From the NCBI GenBank assembly GCA_904393115.1, contig CAJFMX010000003.1, forward strand, positions 1-64,000: a stretch of 64,000 nt of DNA, written 5' to 3'. Made by a program: the position numbers and the translations under genes. The notes under the pieces were generated by a model. It was not told the DNA's origin. It worked only from the letters and a program-made list of their open reading frames with translations, and ran no database searches. This DNA comes from an uncultured Clostridia bacterium. Its GTDB lineage: Bacteria; Bacillota; Clostridia; Christensenellales; UBA1750. Of the stretch, positions 52,437 to 63,462 are shown piece after piece; the first letter of the stretch is position 1; the number at the start of each line of letters is the position of its first letter.

Positions 52437-52732
52437 TGAAGAACCCTCATGACATCATTCTGCGTCCGGTTCTCACCGAGGCCAGCTACGACGGAATCGC
52501 CAACAAGGACTACACGTTTGAAGTCGACATCAAGGCCAACAAGACCGAGATCAAGCAGGCGATCGAGACGATCTTCGACGTCAAGGTCGAGCGCGTGAAC
52601 ACCGTCCGCCAGATCGGCAAGGTCAAGCGCATGGGCCTGCACTCCGGCCGCCGCGCGGAGGTCAAGAAGGCCTACGTGAAGCTGACGGAGTCCTCTAAGC
52701 CCATCGCCTTCTTCGAGGGCATGGCCGAGTAA
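52436..52732 (+). CDS. rplW: 50S ribosomal protein L23
   Basis: 98 residues, [17 protein letters not shown] start and [18 protein letters not shown] core. L23 lies at the tunnel exit and is the docking site of trigger factor and SRP. Confidence 0.97.
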   Translation: MKNPHDIILRPVLTEASYDGIANKDYTFEVDIKANKTEIKQAIETIFDVKVERVNTVRQIGKVKRMGLHSGRRAEVKKAYVKLTESSKPIAFFEGMAE

Positions 52733-52760
52733 TTTTCGCTTTCTTAGGAGGGAATTTAGG

Positions 52761-53594
52761 ATGGCTATTAAGTTCTATAAGCCGACCTCTCCGGGCCGCC
52801 GCTTCATGTCGGTTTCCGCCTTCGAGGAAATCACCTGCACCACGCCCGAGAAGTCTCTGCTTGAAGATAAGCGCTCCACCGGCGGACGCAACGTCCACGG
52901 CAAGATCACCGTCCGCTTCCGCGGCGGCGCGGCGCGCAAGAAGTACCGCATCATCGATTTCAAGCGCAACAAGGACGGCATCCCCGCGCGCGTTGCGACC
53001 ATCGAGTACGATCCCAACCGCAGCGCCAACATCGCCCTGCTCTTCTACGCGGACGGCGAGAAGCGCTACATCATCGCCCCCTACGGCCTGAAGGTCGGCG
53101 ACACGATCATGAGCGGCGAGGGCGCCGACATCAAGCCCGGCAACGCCCTGCCCATCGCCAACATCCCGCTTGGCACCCTGATCCACTGCATCGAGATGCT
53201 GCCCGGCAAGGGCGCGCAGCTGGTCCGCTCCGCGGGCAACGCGGCGCAGCTGATGGCCAAGGAAGGCGCTTGGGCGCAGGTCCGCCTGCCCTCCGGCGAG
53301 GTCCGCATGATCCCCATGGGCTGCAAGGCCACCATCGGCCAGGTCGGCAACATCGATCATGAGAACGTCAACTACGGCAAGGCCGGCCGCGTTCGCCACA
53401 TGGGCTTCCGCCCGCACAACCGCGGCGTCGTCATGAACCCCAACGACCACCCGCACGGCGGTGGTGAAGGCAAGTCTCCTGTCGGTATGCCCGGACCTGT
53501 AACCCCCTGGGGCAAGCCCACGCAGGGCCGCAAGACCCGCAAGCATCGCAACCCCAGCGACAAGTTCATCGTCAAGCGCCGTAACGGCAAGTAA
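52761..53594 (+). CDS. rplB: 50S ribosomal protein L2
   Basis: 277 residues, full length. [15 protein letters not shown] and the C-terminal [18 protein letters not shown], which lies near the peptidyl transferase centre, are intact. Confidence 0.98.
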   Translation: MAIKFYKPTSPGRRFMSVSAFEEITCTTPEKSLLEDKRSTGGRNVHGKITVRFRGGAARKKYRIIDFKRNKDGIPARVATIEYDPNRSANIALLFYADGEKRYIIAPYGLKVGDTIMSGEGADIKPGNALPIANIPLGTLIHCIEMLPGKGAQLVRSAGNAAQLMAKEGAWAQVRLPSGEVRMIPMGCKATIGQVGNIDHENVNYGKAGRVRHMGFRPHNRGVVMNPNDHPHGGGEGKSPVGMPGPVTPWGKPTQGRKTRKHRNPSDKFIVKRRNGK

Positions 53595-53615
53595 GCCAGT
53601 AAGGAGGCAAGCTTC

Positions 53616-53894
53616 ATGTCCAGATCCGTTAAGAAGGGCCCTTACGTGGAAGCCAGGCTTCTGAAAAGGGTTGAAGAAATGAACAACAAGGGCGAGAAGA
53701 AGGTGCTCAAGACGTGGTCCCGCGCGTCCACGATCTTCCCCGACTTTGTGGGGCACACCATCGCCGTCCATGATGGCCGCAAGCACGTCCCCGTTTACGT
53801 GACCGAGGAAATGGTGGGCCACAAGCTGGGCGAGTTCGCGCCCACGCGCACGTTCCGCGGTCATGCCGGTGAAAAGTCCACCGGCGGCCGTTAG
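53616..53894 (+). CDS. rpsS: 30S ribosomal protein S19
   Basis: 92 residues. [18 protein letters not shown] and [19 protein letters not shown] are diagnostic. It binds 16S rRNA with S13 in the head. Confidence 0.98.
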   Translation: MSRSVKKGPYVEARLLKRVEEMNNKGEKKVLKTWSRASTIFPDFVGHTIAVHDGRKHVPVYVTEEMVGHKLGEFAPTRTFRGHAGEKSTGGR

Positions 53895-53910
53895 GAAGGA
53901 GGATACAAAC

Positions 53911-54294
53911 ATGGCCACCAGATCCCGTGAAAAGAGCGCGGCGCGCAAGGCCAATGCCGACAAGCGCGCGCGTTGCACCGCCAAATACGTCCGCATTCCT
54001 TCCCGCAAGGTCCACATCGTCCTGGACCTGATCCGCGGCAAGAGCGCCGACCAGGCGCTGGCGATCCTCATGAACACGCCCAAGGCGGCGGCGCCCATTG
54101 TTGCCAAGGTTCTCAACAGCGCGATTGCCAACGCCGAGAACAACCTCGAGCTGGACCGCAGCACGCTTTACGTTGCGGAGTGCTACGCCAACCAGGGCCC
54201 GACCCTGAAGCGTTTCCATCCCCGCTCCAGAGGGCAGGCGTTCTCGATCCTGAAGCGCTCCAGCCACATCACCGTGGTGCTGGACCAGAAGTAA
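53911..54294 (+). CDS. rplV: 50S ribosomal protein L22
   Basis: 127 residues. [21 protein letters not shown] and the tunnel loop region [17 protein letters not shown] are conserved. ATG 53911 has AGGAAGGAGGATACAAAC upstream; the frame starting further left overlaps rpsS and is not used. The N-terminus has a short extra basic stretch (about 17 residues) before the family core. Confidence 0.97.
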   Translation: MATRSREKSAARKANADKRARCTAKYVRIPSRKVHIVLDLIRGKSADQALAILMNTPKAAAPIVAKVLNSAIANAENNLELDRSTLYVAECYANQGPTLKRFHPRSRGQAFSILKRSSHITVVLDQK

Positions 54295-54309
54295 CAAGGA
54301 GGAAGATTC

Positions 54310-54981
54310 ATGGGGCAGAAAGTTAATCCGCATGGCGCCAGAGTCGGCGTCATCAAGGATTGGTCCGCGCGTTGGTACGCCAACAAGAAGGATTTTTCGA
54401 ACTACCTTGTGGAAGATCACGCCCTGCGCACCATGCTCAAGGAAAAGCTCTTCGGCGCCGGCATCTCCCACATTGATATTGAGCGCGCTTCCAACAAGGT
54501 GACGGTCAACATCTTCACCGCCAAGCCCGGCATCGTCATCGGCCGCGGCGGCGCGGGCGCCGAGGCGCTCAAGAAGGAGATCGAGGCCTTCACCGGCAAG
54601 GCGGTCTCCCTGAACATCCTGGAGATCAAGCAGCCCGAGGCCGACGCCCAGCTCGTCGCCGAGAAGGTTGCCCAGTCCCTGGAAAAGCGCGTTTCCTTCC
54701 GCCGTGCGATGAAGCAGAGCCTGGGCTTTGCGATGCGCGCTGGCGCCAAGGGAATCAAGATGCAGGTCTCCGGCCGCCTGGGCGGCGCGGAAATCGCGCG
54801 GTCCGAGGGGTATCATGAGGGTTCCATCCCGCTGCAGACCCTGCGCGCGAACATCGATTACGGCTTTGCCGAAGCCAGCACCACCTATGGCCGCATTGGC
54901 GTTAAGGTGTGGATTTACAAGGGTCAGGTGCTTCCCCGCGCCAAGAAGACCCCCGTCAAGTCCGCGGAGGGAGGAAAGTAA
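54310..54981 (+). CDS. rpsC: 30S ribosomal protein S3
   Basis: 223 residues. [17 protein letters not shown] start, a KH domain ([19 protein letters not shown]) and the S3 C-terminal half. It helps unwind mRNA at the entry channel. Confidence 0.98.
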   Translation: MGQKVNPHGARVGVIKDWSARWYANKKDFSNYLVEDHALRTMLKEKLFGAGISHIDIERASNKVTVNIFTAKPGIVIGRGGAGAEALKKEIEAFTGKAVSLNILEIKQPEADAQLVAEKVAQSLEKRVSFRRAMKQSLGFAMRAGAKGIKMQVSGRLGGAEIARSEGYHEGSIPLQTLRANIDYGFAEASTTYGRIGVKVWIYKGQVLPRAKKTPVKSAEGGK

Positions 54982-54984
54982 GTC

Positions 54985-55419
54985 ATGTTGATGCCGAAGA
55001 GAGTCAAGCGCCGCCGCGTCATGCGCGGACGCATGAAGGGCAAGGCGAGCCGCGGCAACTTCGTTGCCTACGGCGAGTATGGCCTGCAGGCCACCGAGCC
55101 CTGCTGGGTTACGTCCCGTCAGATTGAGGCTGCTCGTATCGCGATGACTCGTTTCATCCGCCGCGGCGGTCAGGTCTGGATCAAGATTTTCCCCGACAAG
55201 CCCGTCACCCAGAAGCCGGCGGAGACCCGAATGGGTTCCGGTAAGGGCTCGCCCGAATACTGGGTTGCGGTGGTCAAGCCCGGCCGCGTGCTGTTTGAGA
55301 TCGCAGGCGTTCCGGAGGAGTCCGCGCGCGAGGCGCTGCGCCTGGCTGCCCACAAGCTGCCGCTGAAGACCAAGATCGTCGCTAAGGCCGACAAAGTGCA
55401 GGGTGGTGAAGAAGAATGA
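54985..55419 (+). CDS. rplP: 50S ribosomal protein L16
   Basis: 144 residues. [19 protein letters not shown] and [18 protein letters not shown] are standard. The stop overlaps rpmC by 4 nt (ATGA). Confidence 0.98.
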   Translation: MLMPKRVKRRRVMRGRMKGKASRGNFVAYGEYGLQATEPCWVTSRQIEAARIAMTRFIRRGGQVWIKIFPDKPVTQKPAETRMGSGKGSPEYWVAVVKPGRVLFEIAGVPEESAREALRLAAHKLPLKTKIVAKADKVQGGEEE

Positions 55420-55616
55420 AAGCGAACAAGTACTTTGATATGACGGATACGGAGCTGGACCAGCAGCTGGCAGAGCTCAAGTCGGAGCTCTTCAACCTTC
55501 GCTTTCAACTGGCCACCGGCCAGCTTCAGAATCCCATGATGATCCGCGAGACGAAGCGAAACATCGCTCGGGTCAAGACTATTCTGCGTGATCGTCAGAT
55601 CAAGGCGCAGGCCTGA
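55416..55616 (+). CDS. rpmC: 50S ribosomal protein L29
   Basis: 66 residues. [24 protein letters not shown] with the [11 protein letters not shown] end is diagnostic. ATG overlaps the rplP stop. Confidence 0.97.
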   Translation: MKANKYFDMTDTELDQQLAELKSELFNLRFQLATGQLQNPMMIRETKRNIARVKTILRDRQIKAQA

Positions 55617-55642
55617 TCACGAAACGGAAAGGAGAAACCTCA

Positions 55643-55903
55643 ATGTCTGAAGTCAGAGGAAACCGTAAGGTCCGCGTCGGGGTCGTGGTCAGCGATAAGA
55701 TGGATAAGACCATTGTGGTTGCGATCAGAACCCGCGTCAAGCACGGCCTGTACGGCAAGATCATGAACCGTACCACCAAGCTCAAGGCGCACGACGAGAA
55801 CAACTCCTGTGGCGTGGGCGACGTCGTTCGCGTGATGGAGACCCGCCCGCTGAGCCGCGAGAAGCGCTGGCGCCTGGTGGAGATCGTCGAGAAGGCGAAG
55901 TAA
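55643..55903 (+). CDS. rpsQ: 30S ribosomal protein S17
   Basis: 86 residues. [16 protein letters not shown] and the [22 protein letters not shown] end are typical of S17, an early 16S rRNA binder. Confidence 0.98.
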   Translation: MSEVRGNRKVRVGVVVSDKMDKTIVVAIRTRVKHGLYGKIMNRTTKLKAHDENNSCGVGDVVRVMETRPLSREKRWRLVEIVEKAK

Positions 55904-55927
55904 GCCGCAGTAAGGGAGGGTAAAAAA

Positions 55928-56296
<369 letters not shown>

Positions 56297-56311
56297 TTGG
56301 AGGTAGACGAC

Positions 56312-56638
56312 ATGGCTACGCCTAAGAAGATTCACGTCAAGAAGAATGACACCGTAGTGGTCATTTCCGGTAAGGACGCCGGCAAGAAGGGCAAGGTGCT
56401 GGTGGCGATGCCTTCCGAGGGGAAGATCATCGTCGAGGGCGTCGCGATGGCGACCAAGCACAAGAAGCCGCGCGGCCTTGGCCAGCAGGGCGGCATCGTC
56501 CATCAGGAGGCCCCGATCTACGCCTCCAAGGTGATGCTGGTTTGCCCCAGCTGCGGAAAGCCGACCCGCCTCGCCCACAAGCTGCTCGAGGACGGCTCCA
56601 AGGTTCGTCTGTGCAAGAAGTGCGGCGAGACCTTCTAA
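56312..56638 (+). CDS. rplX: 50S ribosomal protein L24
   Basis: 108 residues with the KOW motif [15 protein letters not shown] zinc-ribbon-like CxxC...CxxC pattern ([11 protein letters not shown] and CKKCGETF) lies at the C-terminus. ATG 56312 follows GGAGGTAGACGAC; the TTG five codons upstream is the ribosome-site region and is not used. Confidence 0.97.
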   Translation: MATPKKIHVKKNDTVVVISGKDAGKKGKVLVAMPSEGKIIVEGVAMATKHKKPRGLGQQGGIVHQEAPIYASKVMLVCPSCGKPTRLAHKLLEDGSKVRLCKKCGETF

Positions 56639-56662
56639 ATCAAGCAAGGGAGGGACAAGAGA

Positions 56663-57205
56663 GTGTCTAGACTCAAGGACAAGTACAAGACCGAAGTCGC
56701 CCCTGCTATGATGGCGAAGTTCGGCTATAAGAACGTAATGCAGATCCCGCGCCTCGACAAGATCGTCATCAACATGGGCCTTGGCGAGACGAAGGACAAC
56801 CCCAAGTCGTTCGACGCGGCGCTGGCGGACCTGACCGTCATCGCCGGCCAGAAGCCCCTGGCGACCCTTGCCAAGAAGTCCGTTGCGAACTTCAAGGTCC
56901 GCGAGGGCATGAAGATCGGCGCCAAGGTCACCCTGCGCAGCGAGAGAATGTATGAGTTTGCCGACAAGCTCATGAACATCGCCCTGCCGCGCGTGCGCGA
57001 CTTCCGCGGCGTTTCCACCAAGGCCTTCGACGGCCGCGGCAACTACGCCCTGGGCATCCGCGAGCAGCTGCTGTTCCCGGAGATCGAGTACGACAAGGTG
57101 GACAAGATTCGCGGCATGGAGATGATCTTCGTCACCACCGCCAAGACCGACGAGGAAGCCAGGGAGCTGCTCAGACTGCTGGGCATGCCCTTTGCGCAGG
57201 CCTAA
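56663..57205 (+). CDS. rplE: 50S ribosomal protein L5
   Basis: 180 residues. The start is GTG at 56663 with GGGAGGGACAAGAGA upstream. [19 protein letters not shown] and [26 protein letters not shown] are diagnostic. It carries 5S rRNA into the large subunit. Confidence 0.98.
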   Translation: MSRLKDKYKTEVAPAMMAKFGYKNVMQIPRLDKIVINMGLGETKDNPKSFDAALADLTVIAGQKPLATLAKKSVANFKVREGMKIGAKVTLRSERMYEFADKLMNIALPRVRDFRGVSTKAFDGRGNYALGIREQLLFPEIEYDKVDKIRGMEMIFVTTAKTDEEARELLRLLGMPFAQA

Positions 57206-57225
57206 GGGGAGGAGAACGGAAAACT

Positions 57226-57411
57226 ATGGCTAAGAAGTCGATTGTCATTCGCCAGAAGAGGGAGCCGAAGTTCTCCACGCGCGCCTACACGCGCTGCCGC
57301 ATCTGCGGCCGTCCTCACTCTGTTTTGAGGAAGTACGGCATTTGCCGCATCTGCTTCCGCGAGCTTGCGTACAAGGGGGAGATCCCCGGCGTGCGCAAGG
57401 CGAGCTGGTAA
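57226..57411 (+). CDS. rpsN: 30S ribosomal protein S14, zinc type
   Basis: 61 residues. Two CxxC pairs ([20 protein letters not shown]) bind zinc; this short form is usual in Firmicutes and differs from the zinc-free paralog induced under zinc limitation. Confidence 0.98.
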   Translation: MAKKSIVIRQKREPKFSTRAYTRCRICGRPHSVLRKYGICRICFRELAYKGEIPGVRKASW

Positions 57412-57439
57412 GCCGGAGTAGACGGAAGGAGGTAACACA

Positions 57440-57838
57440 ATGCTCGTTAATGATCCCATCGCAGATATGTTGACCCGCATCCGCAACGCTCTGGTTGCAA
57501 AGCACGATTCCATCCTCGTTCCCGCGTCCAACGAGAAGAAGGCCGTGGCCAAGATCCTGCTGGACGAGGGCTTCATCAAGTCCGTGGACCTGGTGGAGGA
57601 CGGCGTGCAGGGCGCGATCAAGATTGGCCTGAAGTACGATGCCAACCGCAAGAGCGTCATCACGGGTCTTAAGAAAATCTCCAAGCCCGGCCTTCGCGTC
57701 TATGCGAAGAGCGAGGAGCTGCCCAAGGTCCTCGGCGGCCTGGGTATCGCCATCATCTCGACGTCCAAGGGCGTCATGACCGATAAAGAAGCCCGCAAGA
57801 ACGCAGTCGGCGGCGAAGTCCTCTGCTACGTTTGGTAA
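57440..57838 (+). CDS. rpsH: 30S ribosomal protein S8
   Basis: 132 residues. [15 protein letters not shown] and [20 protein letters not shown] are standard. S8 is the usual translational repressor of the spc operon. Confidence 0.98.
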   Translation: MLVNDPIADMLTRIRNALVAKHDSILVPASNEKKAVAKILLDEGFIKSVDLVEDGVQGAIKIGLKYDANRKSVITGLKKISKPGLRVYAKSEELPKVLGGLGIAIISTSKGVMTDKEARKNAVGGEVLCYVW

Positions 57839-57867
57839 GCGCTTGAACATTTGGAGGTAATTGAATT

Positions 57868-58410
57868 ATGTCGAGAATCGGCAGACTTCCGGTTGCCATC
57901 CCCGCGGGCGTGACGGTCAAGGTGGACGATCACAACGTCGTCACCGTCAAGGGCCCCAAGGGTGAGCTGACCCAGCACATTCACAACGACATGAAGATCG
58001 AGATCGAGGGCGCGACGCTGCGCGTCTCCCGCCCCTCGGACGACAAGATGCACAGGTCTCTGCACGGCCTGAGCCGCACGCTGATCAACAACATGATCAT
58101 CGGCGTGACCCAGGGCTACCAGAAGGCGCTGGACGTCGTGGGCGTGGGCTACCGCGCGCAGATGCAGGGCAAGAACCTGGTTCTCACCATCGGTTACTCG
58201 CATCCGGTCGAAATGGTTCCCGTGGACGGCATCGCCTTCGAGTGCCCGACCCCCAACAAGATCATCGTCAAGGGGATCGACAAGCAGCTCGTCGGCGCCA
58301 TTGCAGCCAATGTCCGTTCTGTCCGCGAGCCCGAACCCTACCATGGCAAGGGCATCAAGTATGAAACCGAAGTCATCCGCCGCAAGGAAGGCAAGACCGG
58401 TAAGAAGTAA
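57868..58410 (+). CDS. rplF: 50S ribosomal protein L6
   Basis: 180 residues with the two repeated L6 domains; the C-terminal [25 protein letters not shown] is the signature. Confidence 0.98.
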   Translation: MSRIGRLPVAIPAGVTVKVDDHNVVTVKGPKGELTQHIHNDMKIEIEGATLRVSRPSDDKMHRSLHGLSRTLINNMIIGVTQGYQKALDVVGVGYRAQMQGKNLVLTIGYSHPVEMVPVDGIAFECPTPNKIIVKGIDKQLVGAIAANVRSVREPEPYHGKGIKYETEVIRRKEGKTGKK

Positions 58411-58424
58411 AGGGGTGAGCGCAA

Positions 58425-58793
58425 GTGATCCAGAAGAGGGACAAAAACGAAATTCGCAGGATTCGTCACGAGCGCGTCCGCAAGAAGATCTCCGGCAACG
58501 CGGAGCGCCCGCGCTTTTGCGTGTATCGGAGCCTGAAGAATATTTACGTTCAGATTATCGACGACACAAAGGGTGTTACCCTGTGCCAGGCCTCGACCTT
58601 GGACAAGGAGATCAAGCCGCAGCTTGAGTCCGTGGACAAGAAGGGCGCCGCCAAGCTCGTCGGCAAGCTCGCCGCGGAGCGCGCCCTGGCCGCCGGCATC
58701 AAGGAAGTGGTGTTCGACCGTGGTGGCTACGTCTACACCGGTCGCGTGGCCGAGGTTGCCGCCGCCGCTCGTGAAGCCGGGCTCGATTTCTAA
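58425..58793 (+). CDS. rplR: 50S ribosomal protein L18
   Basis: 122 residues. GTG start at 58425 with GGGGTGAGC upstream. [22 protein letters not shown] and [16 protein letters not shown] are diagnostic. It binds 5S rRNA. Confidence 0.98.
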   Translation: MIQKRDKNEIRRIRHERVRKKISGNAERPRFCVYRSLKNIYVQIIDDTKGVTLCQASTLDKEIKPQLESVDKKGAAKLVGKLAAERALAAGIKEVVFDRGGYVYTGRVAEVAAAAREAGLDF

Positions 58794-58811
58794 GCGTAAG
58801 GAGGGAAAAGG

Positions 58812-59312
58812 ATGCAGCGCTACAATCGCGAAGAGAGCGAATTCAAGGAAAAACTCGTCGCCGTTAACCGCGTGACCAAGGTCGTCAAGGGCGGCCGCAA
58901 CTTCCGCTTCAGCGCCCTGATCGTCATCGGCGACGGCAAGGGCCGCGTCGGCTGCGGCATGGGCAAGGCGGCGGAAATTCCCGAGGCCATCCGCAAGGGC
59001 GTCGAGGACGCCAAGAAGAACCTCATCACCGTGCCGATCGTGGGCACCACGATCCCGCACGAGGTGATCGGCAAGTTCGGCACCGGCTCCGTCGTGCTCA
59101 AGCCCGCTCCCGAAGGCACCGGCGTTATCGCCGGCGGTCCTGCGCGTGCGGTCATCGAGACGGCCGGCATCCGGGATATCGTCACCAAGTCTTACGGCAC
59201 CAACAACCCCATCAACGTCGTCAAGGCGACGATCGAGGGCCTGAGCCGTTTGAAGACCGCGGAAGAGGTCGCGCGCCTGCGCGGCAAGTCCGTCGAAGAG
59301 CTGTTGGGCTAA
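58812..59312 (+). CDS. rpsE: 30S ribosomal protein S5
   Basis: 166 residues. [21 protein letters not shown] and [19 protein letters not shown] are conserved. It guards decoding accuracy at the mRNA channel. Confidence 0.98.
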   Translation: MQRYNREESEFKEKLVAVNRVTKVVKGGRNFRFSALIVIGDGKGRVGCGMGKAAEIPEAIRKGVEDAKKNLITVPIVGTTIPHEVIGKFGTGSVVLKPAPEGTGVIAGGPARAVIETAGIRDIVTKSYGTNNPINVVKATIEGLSRLKTAEEVARLRGKSVEELLG

Positions 59313-59327
59313 GGAGGGTGTTTCAAA

Positions 59328-59510
59328 ATGAAGCTGAAAATCACGCTCATGAAGAGCACCATCGGCCGGCATGAAAACCAGATCCGCACGGTGAAGGCGC
59401 TGGGCCTGAAGAAGATCCGCTCCACCGTGGTGCAGCCCGACAATCCCGCGATCCGCGGCATGATTTTCACGGTGAAACATCTGGTTTCTGTCGAAGAAAT
59501 CGCTGACTAA
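59328..59510 (+). CDS. rpmD: 50S ribosomal protein L30
   Basis: 60 residues. [25 protein letters not shown] fits bacterial L30. Confidence 0.97.
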   Translation: MKLKITLMKSTIGRHENQIRTVKALGLKKIRSTVVQPDNPAIRGMIFTVKHLVSVEEIAD

Positions 59511-59524
59511 TCAGGAGGTGCGCG

Positions 59525-59965
59525 ATGAAACTCCATGAGATTTCTCCCGCAGCCGGTTCCACCACCGCCCCCAAGAGATTGGGCCGCGGCGTGGGATCCG
59601 GCCTGGGCAAAACTTCCGGTAAGGGCCACAAGGGCAGCAAAGCGCGCTCCGGTGGCGGCAAGGCCCAGGGCTTTGAGGGCGGCCAGATGAAGCTGGTCCG
59701 CCGCATCCCCAAGCGCGGCTTTACCAACATCTATGCGAAGGAATACGCTACGATCAACCTCTCCGCTCTGGAGGCGTTCGAGGACGGCGCCGTCGTGGAC
59801 GCGCAGGCCCTGAAGAACGCGGGCATCGTCAAGAACGCGAAGGACGGCATCAAGGTCCTGGGAAATGGCGAGCTGACCAAGAAGCTCACGGTCAAGGCCG
59901 CCAAGTTCTCCAAGTCCGCTGCGGAGAAAATCGAGGGCAATGGTGGGAAAGCAGAGGTGATCTAA
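59525..59965 (+). CDS. rplO: 50S ribosomal protein L15
   Basis: 146 residues. [20 protein letters not shown], the Gly/Arg-rich tail [18 protein letters not shown] and [10 protein letters not shown] are standard. It ends one base before the secY start codon. Confidence 0.98.
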   Translation: MKLHEISPAAGSTTAPKRLGRGVGSGLGKTSGKGHKGSKARSGGGKAQGFEGGQMKLVRRIPKRGFTNIYAKEYATINLSALEAFEDGAVVDAQALKNAGIVKNAKDGIKVLGNGELTKKLTVKAAKFSKSAAEKIEGNGGKAEVI

Positions 59966-59966
59966 C

Positions 59967-61235
59967 GTGCTGGAAACTTTCCGCAATGCCTGGAAGGTGG
60001 AGGACCTCCGCAAGAGGATCATCTACACGTTAGTCATGCTTCTGATCTACCGCGTCGGCTCCGTCATCCCGACGCCCGGCGTCAACGTCGACTACATCGC
60101 CCAGCAGGTGTCCAACATCTCCATGCTCGGCATGCTCGACTTCATCAACGGCCAGAACTTCTCGAACTTCACGATCTTTGCCATGGGCATCTCGCCCTAC
60201 ATCACCTCATCGATTATCATGCAGCTCCTGACCATCGCCATCCCCGCCCTTGAGCGGCTGCAGAAGGAAGGCGAGGAGGGCCGCAAGAAGATTGCCGAGA
60301 TCACCCGCGTGGTCACCATCGCGCTGGGCTGCATCATGGCCATCGGCATCATCCTGGGCTTCGGCTCCGGCGCCATGGCCAGAGGCGAGGACGCCAACTT
60401 CCTGGACTACGCGCTGGTCTTCCTGACGCTTGCCGCCGGTACCGCGCTGACCATGTGGATTGGCGAGCGCATCACCCAGAACGGCGTCGGCAATGGGATT
60501 TCTTTGTTAATCTTTGTGGGTATTATTGCGAGTTTCCCGGGACAGGTTTATACTGGTATTCAGTCGGTGATTCTCAACCCCATGAGCGCGTGGGCCATCC
60601 CCGTGGTCATCGTGGGCATCATCGTCCTGGTTGTGGGCATTGTGTTTGTGGATTCCGGTCAGCGCCGGATCCCCGTGCAGTACGCCAAGCGCATGGTCGG
60701 CCGCAAGATGTACGGCGGTCAGTCCACCCACATCCCCATGAAGGTCAACTCCACCGGCGTCATGCCGCTCATCTTTGCCATTTCCATCATCCAGTTCCCC
60801 GGGTTGATCGCGCAGTTCTGGCCGACCTCCGGGTTTGCGCTGTGGTATGGCAGATGGTTTAACGCGTCCAGCTGGGTGTACATGGTCGTGTATGCACTGC
60901 TCATCCTGTTCTTCACGTACTTCTACACCAGCATTTCCTTCAACCCCACGGAGATGAGCAAGAATCTGCAGCAGAACGGCGGCTTCATCCCGGGCATCCG
61001 CCCCGGCAAGCCCACGGCAGACTATCTCTCCCGCATCTCCAACCGCATCACGCTCTTCGGCGCGATCTTCCTGGCCCTGATTGCGACGATTCCCTCGGCG
61101 ATCCTGGCGCTGACTGGCAACAGCGCGCCCTTCACCGCCACGGGTATCCTGATCGTCGTCTCCGTCGCCATGGAGACCACCCAGCAGCTCGAAGCGCAGA
61201 TGATGATGCGCCACTACAAGGGCTTTATGAAGTAA
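59967..61235 (+). CDS. secY: Protein translocase subunit SecY
   Basis: 422 residues with ten membrane segments. LRKRIIYTLVMLLIYRVGSVIPTPGV, the plug-near ITSSIIMQLL and the C-terminal FFTYFYTSISFNPTEMSKNLQ loop are conserved. The start is GTG at 59967 with GCAGAGGTGATCTAAC upstream. It forms the channel for protein export with SecE and SecG. Confidence 0.98.
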   Translation: MLETFRNAWKVEDLRKRIIYTLVMLLIYRVGSVIPTPGVNVDYIAQQVSNISMLGMLDFINGQNFSNFTIFAMGISPYITSSIIMQLLTIAIPALERLQKEGEEGRKKIAEITRVVTIALGCIMAIGIILGFGSGAMARGEDANFLDYALVFLTLAAGTALTMWIGERITQNGVGNGISLLIFVGIIASFPGQVYTGIQSVILNPMSAWAIPVVIVGIIVLVVGIVFVDSGQRRIPVQYAKRMVGRKMYGGQSTHIPMKVNSTGVMPLIFAISIIQFPGLIAQFWPTSGFALWYGRWFNASSWVYMVVYALLILFFTYFYTSISFNPTEMSKNLQQNGGFIPGIRPGKPTADYLSRISNRITLFGAIFLALIATIPSAILALTGNSAPFTATGILIVVSVAMETTQQLEAQMMMRHYKGFMK

Positions 61236-61276
61236 GGCCCCGCCACCCCAACGTCCAGGAAGGAGGAAGCTGAACC

Positions 61277-61897
61277 ATGAAGATCGTATTCTTGGGCCCT
61301 CCCGGCGCGGGCAAGGGCACGCAGGCGGAGAAGATCATCTCCCGCCTGGGCATCCCGCAGATCAGCACCGGGGAGATCCTCCGCCGCGCCATCCGCGAGA
61401 AGACCCCCACGGGTCTGGAGGCGCAGAGCTACATCGAAAAGGGCGCGCTCGTGCCCGACGACGTGGTCGTGCGCATCGTCCGGGACCGCATTGCGGAGCC
61501 GGACTGCAAGAACGGATACCTGCTCGACGGGTTCCCCCGCACGCTGCCCCAGGCGGAGGCGCTGGCCTCCTTTGAGTCCATCGACGTGGTCGTCAACCTG
61601 GAAGTTCCCGCCTCCCTGCTGATCCACCGGCTCAGCGGGAGAAGGGTATGCGCGCAGTGCGGCTACACCACTCACGTGGACAGGGGAGAGGCGAAGTGCC
61701 CCAAGTGCGGCGCGGAGCTGACGCAGCGCAAGGACGATGCGCCGGAGTCCGTGCAGAACCGCCTGGACGTCTACGAGAAGCAGACCAAGCCCCTGATCGA
61801 CTTCTACGCCGAGAAGGGCCTGCTCAAGAACGTGGACGGCTCCAAGCCCCTTGCGGAAGTCACAGAGGCCATTCTGGCGGCCCTTGGGAGCAACTAG
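61277..61897 (+). CDS. adk: Adenylate kinase
   Basis: 206 residues. Walker A GPPGAGKGTQAE is at residues 7-18. The LID domain has four cysteines (CAQCGY... CPKCGA), so it binds zinc as in many Gram-positive enzymes. It interconverts ATP, ADP and AMP. The stop is directly followed by map. Confidence 0.98.
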   Translation: MKIVFLGPPGAGKGTQAEKIISRLGIPQISTGEILRRAIREKTPTGLEAQSYIEKGALVPDDVVVRIVRDRIAEPDCKNGYLLDGFPRTLPQAEALASFESIDVVVNLEVPASLLIHRLSGRRVCAQCGYTTHVDRGEAKCPKCGAELTQRKDDAPESVQNRLDVYEKQTKPLIDFYAEKGLLKNVDGSKPLAEVTEAILAALGSN

Positions 61898-62674
61898 ATG
61901 ATCACATACAAAACGCAAGCCGAGATTGAGAAGATGCGCAGGGCTGGACAAGTGCTCTTTGCCGCCATGAAGGCGGTCAAGAGCGCCATCCGCCCCGGTG
62001 TGACCACGGCCGAGCTCGACCGGGTAGCCGAAAGCGTCATCCGCTCGCACGGCGCGATTCCGTCCGAAAAGGGATATGAGGGATTTCCGGGCTCCATCTG
62101 CGCGTCTCCGGACGACATGGTGGTGCACGGCATCCCCTCTGAATCGGTGGTCCTGCGGGAAGGGCAGATCATTTCCATTGACTGCACGGTGCTGCTGGAC
62201 GGGTACCAGGCCGACATGGCGCGGACCTTCCCGGTGGGGGAGATCTCGCCCGAGGCCCAGGCCCTGATCGACGCGGCGAAGGAGAGCTTTGGCAAGGGCC
62301 TGGCCTTTGCGCGCAAGGGATACCGGATCGGAGACATTTCCCACGCCATCCAGACCTCAGTGGAAGGACATGGCTACGGCGTGGTGCGCAGCTTGTGCGG
62401 CCACGGAATCGGGAAGGAGATGCACGAGGACCCCGAGGTGCCGAACTTCGGCAAGCCGGGGCACGGGCTGCGTCTTCGCGAGGGGCTGTGCATCGCGGTG
62501 GAGCCCATGATCACGGCGGGGGACTATCGCGTCTACATCGCCGAGGACAACTGGGCCTTCCTCACGCGAGACCACTCTCTGAGTGCGCACTACGAAAACA
62601 CTTTGGCGATCACGGAAAGCGGCGAGGCGCTGATCCTGACGATGCCGGACGGCTTCGATGGGGAGGACGTATGA
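61898..62674 (+). CDS. map: Methionine aminopeptidase type I
   Basis: 258 residues. The five metal ligands are in IISIDCTVLLDGYQADMAR (two Asp), CGHGIGKEMHEDP (His), the EPMIT glutamate and SAHYENTLAITESG (Glu). It removes the initiator methionine from new proteins. The stop overlaps the next gene as ATGA. Confidence 0.98.
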   Translation: MITYKTQAEIEKMRRAGQVLFAAMKAVKSAIRPGVTTAELDRVAESVIRSHGAIPSEKGYEGFPGSICASPDDMVVHGIPSESVVLREGQIISIDCTVLLDGYQADMARTFPVGEISPEAQALIDAAKESFGKGLAFARKGYRIGDISHAIQTSVEGHGYGVVRSLCGHGIGKEMHEDPEVPNFGKPGHGLRLREGLCIAVEPMITAGDYRVYIAEDNWAFLTRDHSLSAHYENTLAITESGEALILTMPDGFDGEDV

Positions 62675-62991
62675 CGCCGGATGTGAAGATCGGTCAGGTC
62701 GTTCGCTCGACAAAGGGCCGCGACGCGGGGAGGCTGTTTCTCGTCGTCGGCTTTGCCGACGAGGAGCACGCCCTGCTCTGCGACGGGGACCTGCGGCGGA
62801 TCGATTCGCCAAAGAAGAAGAAACGCAAGCATTTCCTGCCAACGCAGGAATTGATTTCCAGTCTCGGGGAGAGGCTAACACGGGGCGAAGCGGTCTGCGA
62901 TGCGCACATCCGCAAGGCCCTGGCCGCCCTGAGGGATCAAGGATTGGATGCGCCTTGCAAGGAGGTTAAAGAGTGTCGAAGCAGGATGTAA
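62671..62991 (+). CDS. KOW-domain RNA-binding protein (L14e/L27e-like)
   Basis: 106 residues. The N-terminus [23 protein letters not shown] is a KOW motif like that of eukaryotic L14e and L27e; a basic KKKKRKH patch follows. Genes of this kind sit between map and infA in many Clostridia, but their function is not established. It overlaps map by 4 nt and infA by 19 nt. Confidence 0.88.
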   Translation: MTPDVKIGQVVRSTKGRDAGRLFLVVGFADEEHALLCDGDLRRIDSPKKKKRKHFLPTQELISSLGERLTRGEAVCDAHIRKALAALRDQGLDAPCKEVKECRSRM

Positions 62992-63194
62992 TCGAAGTGG
63001 AAGGCACCGTAACGGAAGCCTATCCGAACGCGATGTTCCAAGTGGAGCTTCCCAATGGCCACAAGATCCTCGCGCACATTTCCGGCAAGCTTAGGATGAA
63101 CTTCATCCGGATTCTTCCGGGTGATAAAGTGACCATAGAGCTTTCGCCCTATGACCTGACCAGGGGAAGAATCACCTGGCGCGGCAAGGCGTAA
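62973..63194 (+). CDS. infA: Translation initiation factor IF-1
   Basis: 73 residues. GTG start at 62973 with AAGGAGG upstream inside the KOW gene. [25 protein letters not shown] and [14 protein letters not shown] are the S1-fold signature. It occupies the ribosomal A site during initiation. Confidence 0.98.
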   Translation: MSKQDVIEVEGTVTEAYPNAMFQVELPNGHKILAHISGKLRMNFIRILPGDKVTIELSPYDLTRGRITWRGKA

Positions 63195-63223
63195 ACCCAT
63201 CACAGCAACGGAGGAAAACGAAC

Positions 63224-63337
63224 ATGAAAGTGAGACCGTCTGTAAAGCCGATCTGCGAAAAGTGCAAGATCATCAAGCGGAAGGGCCGCGTCATGGTCAT
63301 CTGCGAGAATCCCAAGCACAAGCAGCGTCAGGGCTAA
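63224..63337 (+). CDS. rpmJ: 50S ribosomal protein L36
   Basis: 37 residues ([20 protein letters not shown] and on to KHKQRQG). The zinc ligands CxxC, a third Cys and His are present, so this is the zinc-type form. GGAGGAAAACGAAC precedes the ATG. Confidence 0.97.
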   Translation: MKVRPSVKPICEKCKIIKRKGRVMVICENPKHKQRQG

Positions 63338-63462
63338 AGGACCCAAACCGCTTTATCTGATTGCGTAGTGCGGCTGCACGGGAGTCCCCCGTGATCTGCG
63401 TGATTTTGATAAATAGATCAACCACGTTAAGACCCCACGATTTACGGAGGTGTTGAGGCACA
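63338..63462 (+). other. Spacer between rpmJ and rpsM
   Basis: A 125-nt gap, long for this operon. CACGGGAGTCCCCCGTG can form a short hairpin near 63379-63395; no T run follows, so it is not a terminator. No promoter is clear. It may be a small regulatory or processing site. Confidence 0.4.
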
